A stretch of DNA of 64,000 nt from Pelomonas sp051857475. Lineage in GTDB: Bacteria > Pseudomonadota > Gammaproteobacteria > Burkholderiales > Burkholderiaceae_C. A program made the translations under genes and the position numbers. The notes under the pieces are model-generated. The model worked only from the letters and a program-made list of their open reading frames with translations, searched no databases and was not told the origin of the DNA. Location of the stretch: assembly GCF_051857475.1 (NCBI RefSeq), contig NZ_JBPZGZ010000002.1, positions 744,001 through 808,000 on the forward strand, given 5' to 3'. Of this stretch, positions 1-7,735 are shown piece by piece; the first letter of the stretch is position 1, and each line of letters begins with the position of its first letter.

Positions 1-540
1 GCACCGACAGCGGGCGCTGCCGAGGAGCCGGCCAAGCCGCATCTGTCCGACCGCCTGCCCGAGGCCGACGTGGGCCGCATGGAAAGCCTGTTGGAGCTGC
101 TGGTGGCCGACCCCTTCCGCGGCCGCGCCGACCTGCCGCAGCTGGTCGAGGAGAGCGAGCTCACCGACGAGGAGGTGCTGCCCCTGGCCGACGCCCTGCA
201 CCGCCTGGGCCTGGCCCAGCTCAGCGGCGGCGACCTGCTGATGACGCCGCTGGGCCACCGTTATGTCGACGGCAGCCACGACTTCCGCCGCCAGCTCTTC
301 GGCCAGCAATTGCTCGAGCATGTGCCGCTGGCCGCCTTCATCCGCCACAGCCTGGAGCAGGAGGCCGACGGCGAGCTGAAGGAAGAGCCCTTCCTGAAGC
401 TGCTGATGGACAGCATGGACGCCGCCGAGGCCGAGCGCGTGCTGCGCGTGGCCATCGAATGGGCGCGCTACGGCGAGGTCTTCGAGTACGACTTCCACAC
501 CGGCCTGATTCACCTCCCCGAATCGGACGAGCCGGCCTGA
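1..540 (+). CDS. C-terminal part of NitT/TauT-type ABC transporter ATP-binding protein (AAA-associated domain)
   Basis: The open frame enters from the left edge, so only the last 179 residues are present. The nucleotide-binding domain lies outside the window. What remains, from about the motif SDRLPEADVGRM to the end, looks like the AAA-associated C-terminal domain (PF09821 type). That domain follows the ATPase in some nitrate/sulfonate/taurine-family ABC transporters. It is acidic and helical, with a winged-helix-like core (ADLPQLVEESELTDEEVLPL) and the conserved stretch FRRQLFGQQLLEHVPL. The role is energising uptake of a small anion, but the substrate cannot be told. Its 3' end overlaps the convergent hydrolase gene by 31 bases. 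The family is recognised from memory and the protein is partial. Confidence 0.75.
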   Translation, partial: APTAGAAEEPAKPHLSDRLPEADVGRMESLLELLVADPFRGRADLPQLVEESELTDEEVLPLADALHRLGLAQLSGGDLLMTPLGHRYVDGSHDFRRQLFGQQLLEHVPLAAFIRHSLEQEADGELKEEPFLKLLMDSMDAAEAERVLRVAIEWARYGEVFEYDFHTGLIHLPESDEPA

Positions 541-1367
541 GATCGCAGCGCCAGCGCTTCGCGGATGGCCGCGACGACGAGCTCGGGCTTGTCGGTCTGG
601 ATCTGGTGGTCGGAGTCGACGATGTGCTTGCGGGCGCGCGGGTAGAGGCCTTTCACGAAGGCCACCGTCGCCGGGCTGTCGTCGACGACGCCGAAGTCCA
701 CGGCCACGGCCGTCTTGTCCTTGGGCACGTTGAAGAGCTGCACGATGCGGGAGTCGTCGAAGGCCGGCAGGGCCAGCACGGCCTCGCCGGTGGCGTGGAT
801 CTGGTCGACCTCGTCCGAGACGGCGCGCGACATCAGCAGGCGCTTGCCCCAGCGCGCATACCAGGGGAAGTCCTCGGGCTTCTTGATGATGCGCGGGTAG
901 ACGGCGTCCACCAGCACCAGGGCCTGCACCTCCTGCGGGTAGCGGCGCGCAAACCACTGCATGTACAGGCCGCCGAGGGAGTGGCCCACCAGCACATAGG
1001 GCGGCTTCAGCCCCTGGGCCGCAAGCAGGGCACGCAGCTCCTCGACGACGGCCTCGCCGCTGCGCGGCCCTTCGGCCGGCTCGCTCTGGCCATAGCCCGG
1101 GCGGTTGTGCGTGAGGACGGTTGCGTCGCGCGACAGCGTCTCGACGACGGCGGTCCAGCTGTCCAGCGTCATGCGCGCACCATTCTCGAAGACGACGACG
1201 GGTGCGCCCTTGGGCGGCCCGGCCTTCAGGAATTCGACGCGATGGCCCTGCACGGACTCCAGGGCGGCGGTGGGTGAAGCCGCCAGCGCAGGCGCGAGGC
1301 TCAGGCACAAGGCCAGGCCGGCCAGGGTGCGGCGAAGGACGGGGGAAGGGGTGGAGGGTTTGAGCAT
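510..1367 (-). CDS. Exported alpha/beta hydrolase
   Basis: A 285-residue protein with an N-terminal signal peptide (hydrophobic stretch about residues 13-30 ending in APALAA). The body is an alpha/beta-hydrolase fold: an oxyanion-loop region near ENGARM (61-66), the nucleophile elbow GHSLGG with Ser130, an acid candidate in LVLVDAV, and a histidine candidate in VDSDHQIQ near the C terminus. It probably acts in the periplasm or outside the cell on an ester or amide, but the substrate is unknown. The gene is last in a leftward group with two small genes (1450-1734 and 1845-2366) and runs into the end of the ABC ATPase gene with a 31-base overlap. Confidence 0.8.
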   Translation of the reverse strand: MLKPSTPSPVLRRTLAGLALCLSLAPALAASPTAALESVQGHRVEFLKAGPPKGAPVVVFENGARMTLDSWTAVVETLSRDATVLTHNRPGYGQSEPAEGPRSGEAVVEELRALLAAQGLKPPYVLVGHSLGGLYMQWFARRYPQEVQALVLVDAVYPRIIKKPEDFPWYARWGKRLLMSRAVSDEVDQIHATGEAVLALPAFDDSRIVQLFNVPKDKTAVAVDFGVVDDSPATVAFVKGLYPRARKHIVDSDHQIQTDKPELVVAAIREALALRSQAGSSDSGR

Positions 1368-1449
1368 CCGGCCATGCTCAATGGCCGGGTCCAGCGATTC
1401 AACGGCGATGCGACAGGCTGCACGCCGGAAGGAACAGGCCGTCCAGCCC

Positions 1450-1734
1450 TCAGTGCTGGGACAGCAGATGGCTCACGCCCGCCCGGGCGTAGACGGCCAG
1501 CACCGCGTCGCTCACCACGCGGGCACCGCCGGGCGCGGTGCCGAGCACCCGCTCACCCCGCTCGACGATCTCGCGCAGCTCGTGCGCCCGGGCGATCTGC
1601 TCGGCGCGGGTGTGCGCGGGGTCGGCGAAGGCGTCCAGCAGCGGGAATGTTTCGGCCCACCACGGTGCCGGATACCAGCTCGCGTCACCGGCCTGCAGCC
1701 AGAACCTGGGCTTGAAACGGATGGCGCTCGTCAT
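1450..1734 (-). CDS. Small conserved-looking hypothetical protein
   Basis: A 94-residue soluble protein rich in Ala, Arg and Glu, with Trp-rich N-terminal text (FWLQAGDASWYPAPWW). I do not recognise a family. The start is the ATG at 1732-1734 because GGGAG lies a few bases upstream; the reading frame stays open far upstream, but that extension lies antisense to other genes. It lies between the DUF1697 gene and the hydrolase gene, all leftward, and may be cotranscribed with them. There are no signal peptide, membrane segments or cysteines. Confidence 0.6.
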   Translation of the reverse strand: MTSAIRFKPRFWLQAGDASWYPAPWWAETFPLLDAFADPAHTRAEQIARAHELREIVERGERVLGTAPGGARVVSDAVLAVYARAGVSHLLSQH

Positions 1735-1844
1735 GGTCCTGCTCCCTTCGACAACTCTGGCTGCCATTCTGGCCAGCCGGGGGCGTCCGGGCAGGTGAAG
1801 AAGAACGTCGCGCCCCCCGCAAATGGGGAGTTCCGCCCCGCGCT

Positions 1845-2366
1845 TCAGGCGTGGGCGCAGCGGGTCACCGTGTCCACCGTGCGCGTCGTGATGGCCTTGC
1901 CGAAGGTCTTCTCCAGCAGGTGCATGAAAACCGGCCCCTTGGCCTCGGGCACATAGCTGCACAGCACCTCGCCGCCGTTGACGGCCAGGATGCGCGCCTC
2001 GCCGCAGAGGGCCGGCAACTCGACGGGGCTGGCATCCAGCGGCTCGGGCAGGAAGGTGATGACGCGCTTGGAGCCGGCCGGCAGCTTGAAGCCGCCAAAG
2101 GGGTCGCTGTCCAGCAAGGCCTGCAGATAGGCCGTGGAGCGCACCAGGGTCATAAAGCTGTGGCCCTGGCCGTCCCGCATGGCTTTCTCGCAGCGTTTGC
2201 GCAGCGTCGGGAGAGATGCCGAGCGAGCTGTCGAGAACACGACATTGCCGCTGCTCAGCAGCGTCTTCACGTCGGTGAAGCCGGCTTCCTCGAAGCAGCG
2301 CTTGAGTTCCGGCATCTTGGCGTTCATCGGGCTGACGCCACGCAGCAGGGCGACATAACGGGGCAT
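1845..2366 (-). CDS. DUF1697 domain protein
   Basis: A 173-residue protein of the DUF1697 family. It opens with the characteristic MPRYVALLRGVSP.NAKM pattern and has the SSGNVVF motif near residues 39-45. The C-terminal half (about 95-165) has the second DUF1697 motif set around PVFMHLLEKTFG. Family members are about 170-180 residues long, so this is full length. The molecular function of the family is not established. It is divergent from the T3SS effector-like gene at 2503 and shares its upstream region, but nothing else suggests a link to secretion. Confidence 0.85.
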   Translation of the reverse strand: MPRYVALLRGVSPMNAKMPELKRCFEEAGFTDVKTLLSSGNVVFSTARSASLPTLRKRCEKAMRDGQGHSFMTLVRSTAYLQALLDSDPFGGFKLPAGSKRVITFLPEPLDASPVELPALCGEARILAVNGGEVLCSYVPEAKGPVFMHLLEKTFGKAITTRTVDTVTRCAHA

Positions 2367-2387
2367 GGGGGCGAAGTATGGCTGCGC

Positions 2388-2439
2388 TTGCGGCCAACCC
2401 TAGCTGCGGCTGCCCCGAATTGCGGGTGGCCGCAGCTAG
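2388..2439 (+). promoter_or_regulatory. T3SS-island box A (40-bp imperfect palindrome plus left flank)
   Basis: Positions 2400-2439 form an imperfect palindrome with arms CTAGCTGCGGC and GCCGCAGCTAG around the centre CCCGAATTGCGGG. Positions 2388-2424 match 5133-5169 (box B) at 36 of 37 bases. The palindrome ends 63 bases before the ATG of the DUF1521 gene, and the B palindrome ends 65 bases before its gene. A further TGNAATGG block follows in both at exactly the same offset (2459 and 5204). It is interpreted as an operator for a dimeric regulator. It lies in a divergent intergenic region, which argues against its being a terminator. Confidence 0.6.
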
Positions 2440-2502
2440 CGACTTCGGGCCAGTCCGCATGCAATGGCCACGCGACTGAAAAACCCCTCCGAGGAGAACC
2501 CC

Positions 2503-3276
2503 ATGACCAGCATCCAGACGGCCGGCACCACGTCGCTGACCGCCACCTCCGCTCTGCCGAGCACCAACCCCACGCACGCCAGCACCTCGATGCAGGGCGG
2601 CCGGGCGGTGTTCGAGAACGACAACTATCGCATCACCGCCGGCGACGACAACACCGTCAACATCTTCAACAAGAAGACCGGCGAGAACTACAACATCTGG
2701 GGTGACCCGCACGTCAACATCGACGGCGCGCACGCCTTCGACTTCTGGGGCACCACGACCTTTGCGCTCGAGGACGGCACCAAGGTCACCATCGAGACCA
2801 CGCCCTGGAACGCCGGCAACGGCATGACCCTCGCCAGCAAGGTCGCCATCACGAATGGCGACTACGGTGTCGAGATCAGCGGCGTGGATACCAACACCGT
2901 CGGCGACCTCAAGATCAACGAGGCCGCCGGCTGGGGCAGCACGCTGGACTGGACGCATGCCGATGGCAATGTGCTTCAGGAAAACCCGGCAGGCAAAGGC
3001 TTCCTGGCGGTGGATGGCAACGGCCAGATCCAGAAGGTCGACCAGAGCTACATCAACAAGACCGACCTTCAGAAGAACCCGGGCCTGGACCCCAGCACGC
3101 AAAAGCAGGCGGTCAACTTCCTGCACCAGGTCTTCAACGCCTTCTCGGGCCTGCTGTCGGCCTCGCTGAGCGGCGCCTTCCTGCATGCCCTGGGCAACCA
3201 CGGCGGCGAGAACCGCGAGCCCGCCACGCGCGACGCTCACCGTTTCTCGCTGACCGTGGCGCGCCTGGAGTTCTGA
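2503..3276 (+). CDS. DUF1521 (MIIA self-cleavage domain) protein, candidate T3SS effector
   Basis: A 257-residue protein. The start chosen is the ATG at 2503, with GAGGAG seven bases upstream; an in-frame ATG at 2464 lacks such a site. Residues 1-35 are Ser/Thr-rich and flexible, as in type III secretion signals, with no Sec signal peptide. Residues about 32-190 match DUF1521, including the GDPH motif at 67-70 followed by HAFDFWG and LEDGTKVTIETTPWN. In the rhizobial effector NopE1 this domain undergoes metal-ion-induced autocleavage between the Asp and Pro of GDPH. The C-terminal part (190-257) is unassigned. It stands first in an operon with the nuclease-like gene 12 bases downstream and is preceded by box A. 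The effector role is inferred from family and location. Confidence 0.8.
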   Translation: MTSIQTAGTTSLTATSALPSTNPTHASTSMQGGRAVFENDNYRITAGDDNTVNIFNKKTGENYNIWGDPHVNIDGAHAFDFWGTTTFALEDGTKVTIETTPWNAGNGMTLASKVAITNGDYGVEISGVDTNTVGDLKINEAAGWGSTLDWTHADGNVLQENPAGKGFLAVDGNGQIQKVDQSYINKTDLQKNPGLDPSTQKQAVNFLHQVFNAFSGLLSASLSGAFLHALGNHGGENREPATRDAHRFSLTVARLEF

Positions 3277-3288
3277 GCGGAGGCCGCC

Positions 3289-4377
3289 ATGCTTGCCGCT
3301 GTTGATTCAGTCTCGGGCAGCCGTTCGGCGCCCCCGCCCGCCGGCAACCCGGCGGCGGACGTCGTCGGCCGCGCCACCGACCCGCGCACCGGCGTCGTCG
3401 ACACCCAGCGCCTCTCGCACTGGGTCGTGGACGCGCGCCGCAGCGACCCGCAGGGCGCCGAGACGGCCCATGCCGCCATCGAGCAGCACCTGCTGGCCTC
3501 GGGCCATCCCGGCGACGTCGCCCACTACCACCAGGACCTGCTTCAGGCGGCCCGTGAAGCCGTTCCCGGCGGCCTCTGGGCCGCCGGCCAGGCCTGGACC
3601 CGCCAGGGCAGCCAGCTGCTGATCGACAACCCCATCCTGACCAAGCGCTGGGAGGCGACCACCAGCGCCTGGACGGGCAAGGGCGGCTTCACGCGCGGGC
3701 TGACCGAGCTGCTGCAGAGCAACGGCATCGACGTGGGCCAGGCGGTGCATCCCTCGCCGCCGGGTTCGCTGACGCGCAGCTCGGGCGTGCCCTCGGCCGT
3801 CGCCAACAACACCAACGGCGCCCTGGCGCGCGATGCCATCGCCGACCGCTTCCGCGCGGCCGGCGTGCCGGCGCGCACCGAGGTGACTGTGCAGGGCGGC
3901 GCGCGGCGCGTGGACGTGGTGGCCGAGCCGGCCGCCACCGACCGGCGCATGCGCCAGCGCATCGACGTGGAGTCCAAGGTCGGCCGCACCGGCCTGGACA
4001 GCGAGATCCGCGGCCAGGTGGCCCGCGACGCGGAGGCCCTGAGCGCCAACCGCATGCTGCGCGGCTCCGGCCGCGTGCTGGAAGGTGTGGGCAAGGTCGC
4101 GCGGCCGGTCGGCCTCGTGCTCGACGCCATCTCGCTGGGCCAGGCCTACCACGCCGACGGCGGCCGCATCGGCGAGAACACCGGCCGCACGGCCTCGGGC
4201 ATCACGGGCGGCGCCCTGGGTGGCTGGGGCGGCGCGGCAGCGGGTGCGGCCATCGGTACGGCCATCTTCCCGGGCGTCGGCACGGTGGTGGGCGGCATCA
4301 TCGGTGGCATCGGCGGCGCCCTGGCCGGTGATGCGGCGGGCCGCGGCGTCTTCGATACGGTAAAAGGCTGGTTCTGA
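3289..4377 (+). CDS. Putative nuclease toxin/effector with glycine-zipper C terminus
   Basis: A 362-residue protein without a signal peptide. Residues 1-30 are Ser/Pro/Ala-rich. A helical region spans about 40-150. Residues 176-255 look like a restriction-endonuclease-fold core: NGALARDAIADRF, then RRVDVV (Asp209), then DVESK (Glu228 and Lys230, the D-ExK pattern), then RGQVARDAEAL. This layout is common in polymorphic-toxin nucleases. Residues 300-352 are a long Gly/Ala repeat (GxxxG glycine-zipper pattern) of the kind that inserts in or crosses membranes. A separate small gene follows in the same direction and may encode an immunity protein or chaperone. Start ATG at 3289 is preceded by GCGGAGG. 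The nuclease call rests on motif reading only. Confidence 0.6.
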   Translation: MLAAVDSVSGSRSAPPPAGNPAADVVGRATDPRTGVVDTQRLSHWVVDARRSDPQGAETAHAAIEQHLLASGHPGDVAHYHQDLLQAAREAVPGGLWAAGQAWTRQGSQLLIDNPILTKRWEATTSAWTGKGGFTRGLTELLQSNGIDVGQAVHPSPPGSLTRSSGVPSAVANNTNGALARDAIADRFRAAGVPARTEVTVQGGARRVDVVAEPAATDRRMRQRIDVESKVGRTGLDSEIRGQVARDAEALSANRMLRGSGRVLEGVGKVARPVGLVLDAISLGQAYHADGGRIGENTGRTASGITGGALGGWGGAAAGAAIGTAIFPGVGTVVGGIIGGIGGALAGDAAGRGVFDTVKGWF

Positions 4378-4394
4378 GATTGGCCTGTTGCCAA

Positions 4395-4416
4395 GGGCGG
4401 CCTCTCGGGGCCGCCC
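4395..4416 (+). other. Hairpin between toxin and putative immunity gene
   Basis: A perfect inverted repeat, GGGCGGCC (4395-4402) and GGCCGCCC (4409-4416), with a six-base loop, lies between the stop of the nuclease-like gene and the ATG at 4439. Only a weak T-rich tail follows. It could be a partial terminator or an RNA-stabilising hairpin that sets different levels for the two genes. Confidence 0.45.
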
Positions 4417-4438
4417 ATCTTCATTTGCGCGAGTGACC

Positions 4439-5092
4439 ATGCTGAACCTGATCCAGCGCTGGCTGGGCGGCAGCGCAGCCGCCCCCTGGGACCTGAGCGA
4501 CTACCCCGCCTGGGAGCTGCCCCATGCCGGGTCGGGACGTGCGCTGAGCGAGAGCCAGGCCGAGGCCAACCTGGACTGGTTCCAGGCCACGCTGGACGAG
4601 CGCCAGCGGCGGCTGCGCGACTGGCTGCTCGCCCATCAAGGCCCCGATTCGCAGGCCCTGCACGGCACCGCCTATGCCAAGGCCTTGAACACCTGGGCCA
4701 AGGCGCACTGGCCGCAGCTGCCGGCCTTCAACCGCCTGCCCCGCCACAAGCCCTGGCCCGACTGCCCGCGCAGCGGCCCCTTCATCGTCAACAGCCTGCT
4801 CGGCGACCTGGGCACCAGCCTGGGCGAGGCCATCCGCCACGCCAACGGCGACTGGCACTGGGGCCTGAACCTGGATGCCGGCGACCTCGCCGACGACATG
4901 CACACGTCGCGCCGCGTCGTGCTGCTGGCCGAGCTCAAGCACCCGACGCCCGAGACGCATCAAGCCGTGCTGGACCCCGAGGCCCTGCTGTTCGGCGCCC
5001 ACCGCTTCCCGGACTCGGTGGATTTCGTCCATCTCGACACCTGGACCCGCATGGTCGCCGACGCCGTCTCCGGTGGCTACCACGCCAACTGA
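4439..5092 (+). CDS. Candidate immunity protein or chaperone for the nuclease-like toxin
   Basis: A 217-residue acidic cytosolic protein with many Trp residues and no signal peptide. I do not recognise a family. Features visible are WLGGSAAAPWDLSDYPAWELP at the N terminus, a helical middle (about 35-90), a PFIVNSLLGDLGTSLGEAI segment and a C-terminal HRFPDSVDFVHLDTW segment. It starts 61 bases after the nuclease-like gene on the same strand, the usual position of a cognate immunity gene, but a dedicated secretion chaperone or an unrelated gene would look the same. Start ATG at 4439 is chosen over an upstream in-frame ATG at 4388 that overlaps the hairpin. Confidence 0.5.
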   Translation: MLNLIQRWLGGSAAAPWDLSDYPAWELPHAGSGRALSESQAEANLDWFQATLDERQRRLRDWLLAHQGPDSQALHGTAYAKALNTWAKAHWPQLPAFNRLPRHKPWPDCPRSGPFIVNSLLGDLGTSLGEAIRHANGDWHWGLNLDAGDLADDMHTSRRVVLLAELKHPTPETHQAVLDPEALLFGAHRFPDSVDFVHLDTWTRMVADAVSGGYHAN

Positions 5093-5132
5093 GCGTGGCG
5101 GACTCGATCTTCAATCGCTGCAGCCCGAGGCG

Positions 5133-5184
5133 TTGCGGCCGACCCTAGCTGCGGCTGCCCCGAATTGCGGCCAGCCGCAGCTGG
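5133..5184 (+). promoter_or_regulatory. T3SS-island box B
   Basis: Second copy of box A. Positions 5133-5169 are identical to 2388-2424 except for one base, followed by the right arm GCCGCAGCTGG. The palindrome spans 5145-5184 and ends 65 bases before the ATG of the LysM hydrolase gene. It lies between two rightward genes, so it might also act as a terminator for the first, but the duplicated fixed distance to the downstream start favours a promoter element. Confidence 0.6.
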
Positions 5185-5220
5185 CGCGATGCGCGGCTTG
5201 CGTCTGAAATGGAAGTCAGC

Positions 5221-5236
5221 CCGCCAGGCTTGGCGG
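5221..5236 (+). other. Hairpin directly before the ribosome-binding site of the LysM hydrolase gene
   Basis: CCGCCA (5221-5226) and TGGCGG (5231-5236) form a perfect stem with a four-base loop. The stem ends exactly where the Shine-Dalgarno stretch GGAGAAGGA begins (ATG at 5250). It could modulate translation or protect the transcript end. It may be a chance fold in GC-rich DNA. Confidence 0.3.
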
Positions 5237-5249
5237 AGAAGGACATTTC

Positions 5250-6887
5250 ATGACCGCCCTGCAGAACTACCGCGTCCAGAACGGCGACACCCTCACCGGC
5301 ATCGCCCACCGCCTCGGCATCTCGCCTGAGGCCCTGATGCGCGCCAATCACATGGACGTGGCCCAGGCCGACGGCCGCATGGGCCGCGGCAGCCACGACC
5401 CCGACAAGCTGCAGGTCGGCCAGCAGCTGGTCATCCCCGTCGCCACGCCGGGCCTGGAGCGCGAGCACCACGTCGTCGCCGGCGAGACCCTGGCCGGCAT
5501 CGCCGACCGCTGGGGCATCAGCGTCAAGGAGCTGCTGGCCGCCAACCCGCAGTTCGACGCCGGCAAGCTCGGCGCCCACGCCGGCCACGGTCGCGGCCAG
5601 GATCCCGACCTGCTGCATGTCGGCGACCTCATCCATCGCCCCACGCATGCCGCCACGCCAGCTCCCGCCGGAACGGGCGAGGCTGCGGTGCGCTCCGGCC
5701 TGCGCACGGCCCAGGGTGCGGCCATCCAGCAGGCGGCAGCGCCACTGGCCGGCCAACGCGCCCCCTCGCTGGACCTGCAGCGCTTCACCGATCCGGCCCT
5801 GGGCTCCAACGCGCCGGCAGCCATCGTCATCGGCAGCGCCGAAGGCACGCGCCGCCCCGACGGCAGCTTCACCGCGGCCTATGGCGGCCACACCGACCCC
5901 GGCAACGCGGCCCACAACCGCGGCTCTTTTTCCTATCAGCACGCCGCCACCAGCGCGACGGATGCCGACAGCCGCCAGCTGCAGAAATTGAGCGGCCAGC
6001 TGCCCGCCTACGAAGCCGCCGCGCGCCGTGCCGGCCTGGACCCCAACAACGCCCGCCTGGCCTCGGCCTATCTCGACCTGTTCAACCAGTCGGAGTCGGC
6101 GGCCGGTCGCTTCCTCGACCAGCTCGGCACGCTGCGCGGCCAGCCCATCGACACGGCGCATCTGACGCAGCTGCGTGTCAACAGCTTCGTCGATGCGTCC
6201 ACCGGCGAGCGCTTCCCGCTGCAGCGCGGCGGCCTGGCCGGCAGCGGCTTCGCCACCATCGCCCAGAACCAGCTGCACGGCCGCACGCCCACCGAGGCCC
6301 AGGTGCAGGCCGTCATCCGGGCTGACCAGCTGCGCCGCAGCAACGCCCTCGAAGCTGCCCTGCAGCGCCAGGGCCTGCTGGCACCCGCTGTCGCCACGGC
6401 CGCCCCGGCGGCGGCACCGAACGCCGGCATACCGCGCCACCTGCAGATCGCCCGCGCCGAGATCGGCACGCACGAGATCGCCGGCAGCGGCGACAACCCG
6501 CGCATCGTCGAGTACCACCAGGCCACGACGCTGAAGGCCCGGGACGACGAGACCTCCTGGTGCTCCTCCTTCGTCAACTGGACGATGCAGCAGGCGGGCG
6601 TGCAGGGCACCCGCAGTGCCGCCGCGCGCAGCTGGTTGAACTGGGGCCAGGCCGTGCCCCGGGACGCCCAACATGTGAAGCCGGGCGACGTCATCGTCTT
6701 CCCGCGCGGCAACAACCCGGCGCAAGGCCATGTCGCCATCGTGTCGGAGGTGCTGGACGGCGGCCGTGTGCGCGTCGTCGGCGGCAACCAGCGTGGCGAG
6801 GTCCTGGCCGACGGCACGCGGCCCGATGCGGTGACCGAGTCTGTCCGCCGTTTGAGTGACGCGATCGGCGTGCGCCGCGCGCCCTGA
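5250..6887 (+). CDS. LysM peptidoglycan hydrolase without signal peptide (two LysM, EGT/GHTDPGN region, CHAP/NlpC-like domain)
   Basis: A 545-residue protein. Two LysM repeats lie at about 7-63 and 72-128, each with the GDTL/GETL start and a long loop containing a GR..G..DPD insertion. A middle region (about 190-375) opens with IGSAEGT (Glu198) and YGGHTDPGN and is mostly helical; it looks like a lysozyme-like unit, but I cannot name the family. The C-terminal region (396-545) resembles TIGR02594/CHAP amidases, with WCSSF (Cys438), GHVAIV (His494) and GGNQ (Asn513) as the likely catalytic set. No Sec signal is present, so export needs another route. The promoter carries box B, and an exported protein gene follows 40 bases downstream. 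A type III cargo role is inferred. Confidence 0.7.
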   Translation: MTALQNYRVQNGDTLTGIAHRLGISPEALMRANHMDVAQADGRMGRGSHDPDKLQVGQQLVIPVATPGLEREHHVVAGETLAGIADRWGISVKELLAANPQFDAGKLGAHAGHGRGQDPDLLHVGDLIHRPTHAATPAPAGTGEAAVRSGLRTAQGAAIQQAAAPLAGQRAPSLDLQRFTDPALGSNAPAAIVIGSAEGTRRPDGSFTAAYGGHTDPGNAAHNRGSFSYQHAATSATDADSRQLQKLSGQLPAYEAAARRAGLDPNNARLASAYLDLFNQSESAAGRFLDQLGTLRGQPIDTAHLTQLRVNSFVDASTGERFPLQRGGLAGSGFATIAQNQLHGRTPTEAQVQAVIRADQLRRSNALEAALQRQGLLAPAVATAAPAAAPNAGIPRHLQIARAEIGTHEIAGSGDNPRIVEYHQATTLKARDDETSWCSSFVNWTMQQAGVQGTRSAAARSWLNWGQAVPRDAQHVKPGDVIVFPRGNNPAQGHVAIVSEVLDGGRVRVVGGNQRGEVLADGTRPDAVTESVRRLSDAIGVRRAP

Positions 6888-6927
6888 CTGCGGATACTGC
6901 CAGGCCCCCGGCCTCCCATTCGCGCCC

Positions 6928-7707
6928 ATGCTGCTGCGTCCCCTTGCCGCCCTCCTGATGCTCGCCGGCCTGTCCGTCGCAGCGCGGGCAGATCTGCCGA
7001 CCCTGCTGGCCTGCGCGCCCGACGACATCCATCGTGCCGCGCTGACGCTGGACGAGCAGGGCGCGCCGCTGGGCGCCAGCGTGTCGATCGCGGCGGGCAC
7101 CCGCGAATGCGACCTGTCCACCGAGGGTGCACCCATCCAGCAGCCCGACGGCAGCTGGCGCTTCACGTGGCGCGACCGCAGCGAAGGCGGCGACCACGCC
7201 CTGCGTGTCAGCCGCTCGGCGGCGGGCTATGCCGTGACGCTGCAACCGGCCGCCTGCGGGGCCCTGGTCCTGCCGTCGACCTTCATGCTGGCTGCGGCAG
7301 GCAAGGGCTGCCAATCCAGCGTGGACAGGCATGCGGCCTTCGTGCAGTTCTGGCGCAGCCTGCGCGAGGCCATCGCCCGCGATGACGGCGCGGCCCTGGA
7401 GAAGCTGTCACTGCCGCAACTGCTGTTTGTCGAGGGGCCGGACGATGTGAAAGCGCCCGCCAGCGTCATGCGCCACGCGGCACGCTGCCTGCCCGACGTT
7501 CCCGCGCCGGTGCAGCGCACCGACCTGCGCGCCATCCTGATGGCCACCGACAGCCCGCGGCTGGACATGCCGCCGCTGAGCAACCGCCGCAACCAGTGGG
7601 TCAGCTTCGCGGGAGCGATGACGGCGGCGTGGACGCCTCAGGGCTGGCGCATCGAGGGCTTCAACGCCTCACCCTCCGTCATGCGCGACTGCAAGGCCGG
7701 GCGCTGA
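6928..7707 (+). CDS. Exported hypothetical protein, candidate periplasmic immunity protein
   Basis: A 259-residue protein with a clear signal peptide (MLLRPLAALLMLAGLSVAARA). The mature part contains six cysteines, suggesting disulfide bonds in the periplasm. I do not recognise the family. A possible fold begins with LPTLLACAPDDIHRAALTLDE and includes a helical section from about 140 to 200. It follows the signal-less LysM hydrolase by 40 bases on the same strand. A periplasmic partner behind a peptidoglycan hydrolase is the arrangement expected of an immunity protein, which is the reason for the suggestion; there is no direct motif evidence. Confidence 0.5.
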   Translation: MLLRPLAALLMLAGLSVAARADLPTLLACAPDDIHRAALTLDEQGAPLGASVSIAAGTRECDLSTEGAPIQQPDGSWRFTWRDRSEGGDHALRVSRSAAGYAVTLQPAACGALVLPSTFMLAAAGKGCQSSVDRHAAFVQFWRSLREAIARDDGAALEKLSLPQLLFVEGPDDVKAPASVMRHAARCLPDVPAPVQRTDLRAILMATDSPRLDMPPLSNRRNQWVSFAGAMTAAWTPQGWRIEGFNASPSVMRDCKAGR

Positions 7708-7735
7708 GCACCCGCACCAAGCCAGGCCTCAGCGC
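7701..7735. terminator. Inverted repeat spanning both stop codons of convergent genes
   Basis: GCGCTGAG (7701-7708) and CTCAGCGC (7728-7735) are perfect inverted arms separated by 19 bases. They include the stop codons of the rightward gene ending at 7707 and the leftward gene ending at 7729. It could act as a bidirectional terminator, although no U-tract follows on either side. Confidence 0.35.

Noticed and set aside
1450..3240. A 596-codon minus-strand frame
   Set aside because: Only its last 94 codons, from ATG 1734 with a ribosome site, are credible. The rest is antisense to the DUF1521 gene and out of frame through the DUF1697 gene.
7701..7735. A T3SS box in the convergent gap
   Set aside because: It is a simple inverted repeat covering two stop codons and does not share the box sequence; listed only as a possible terminator.
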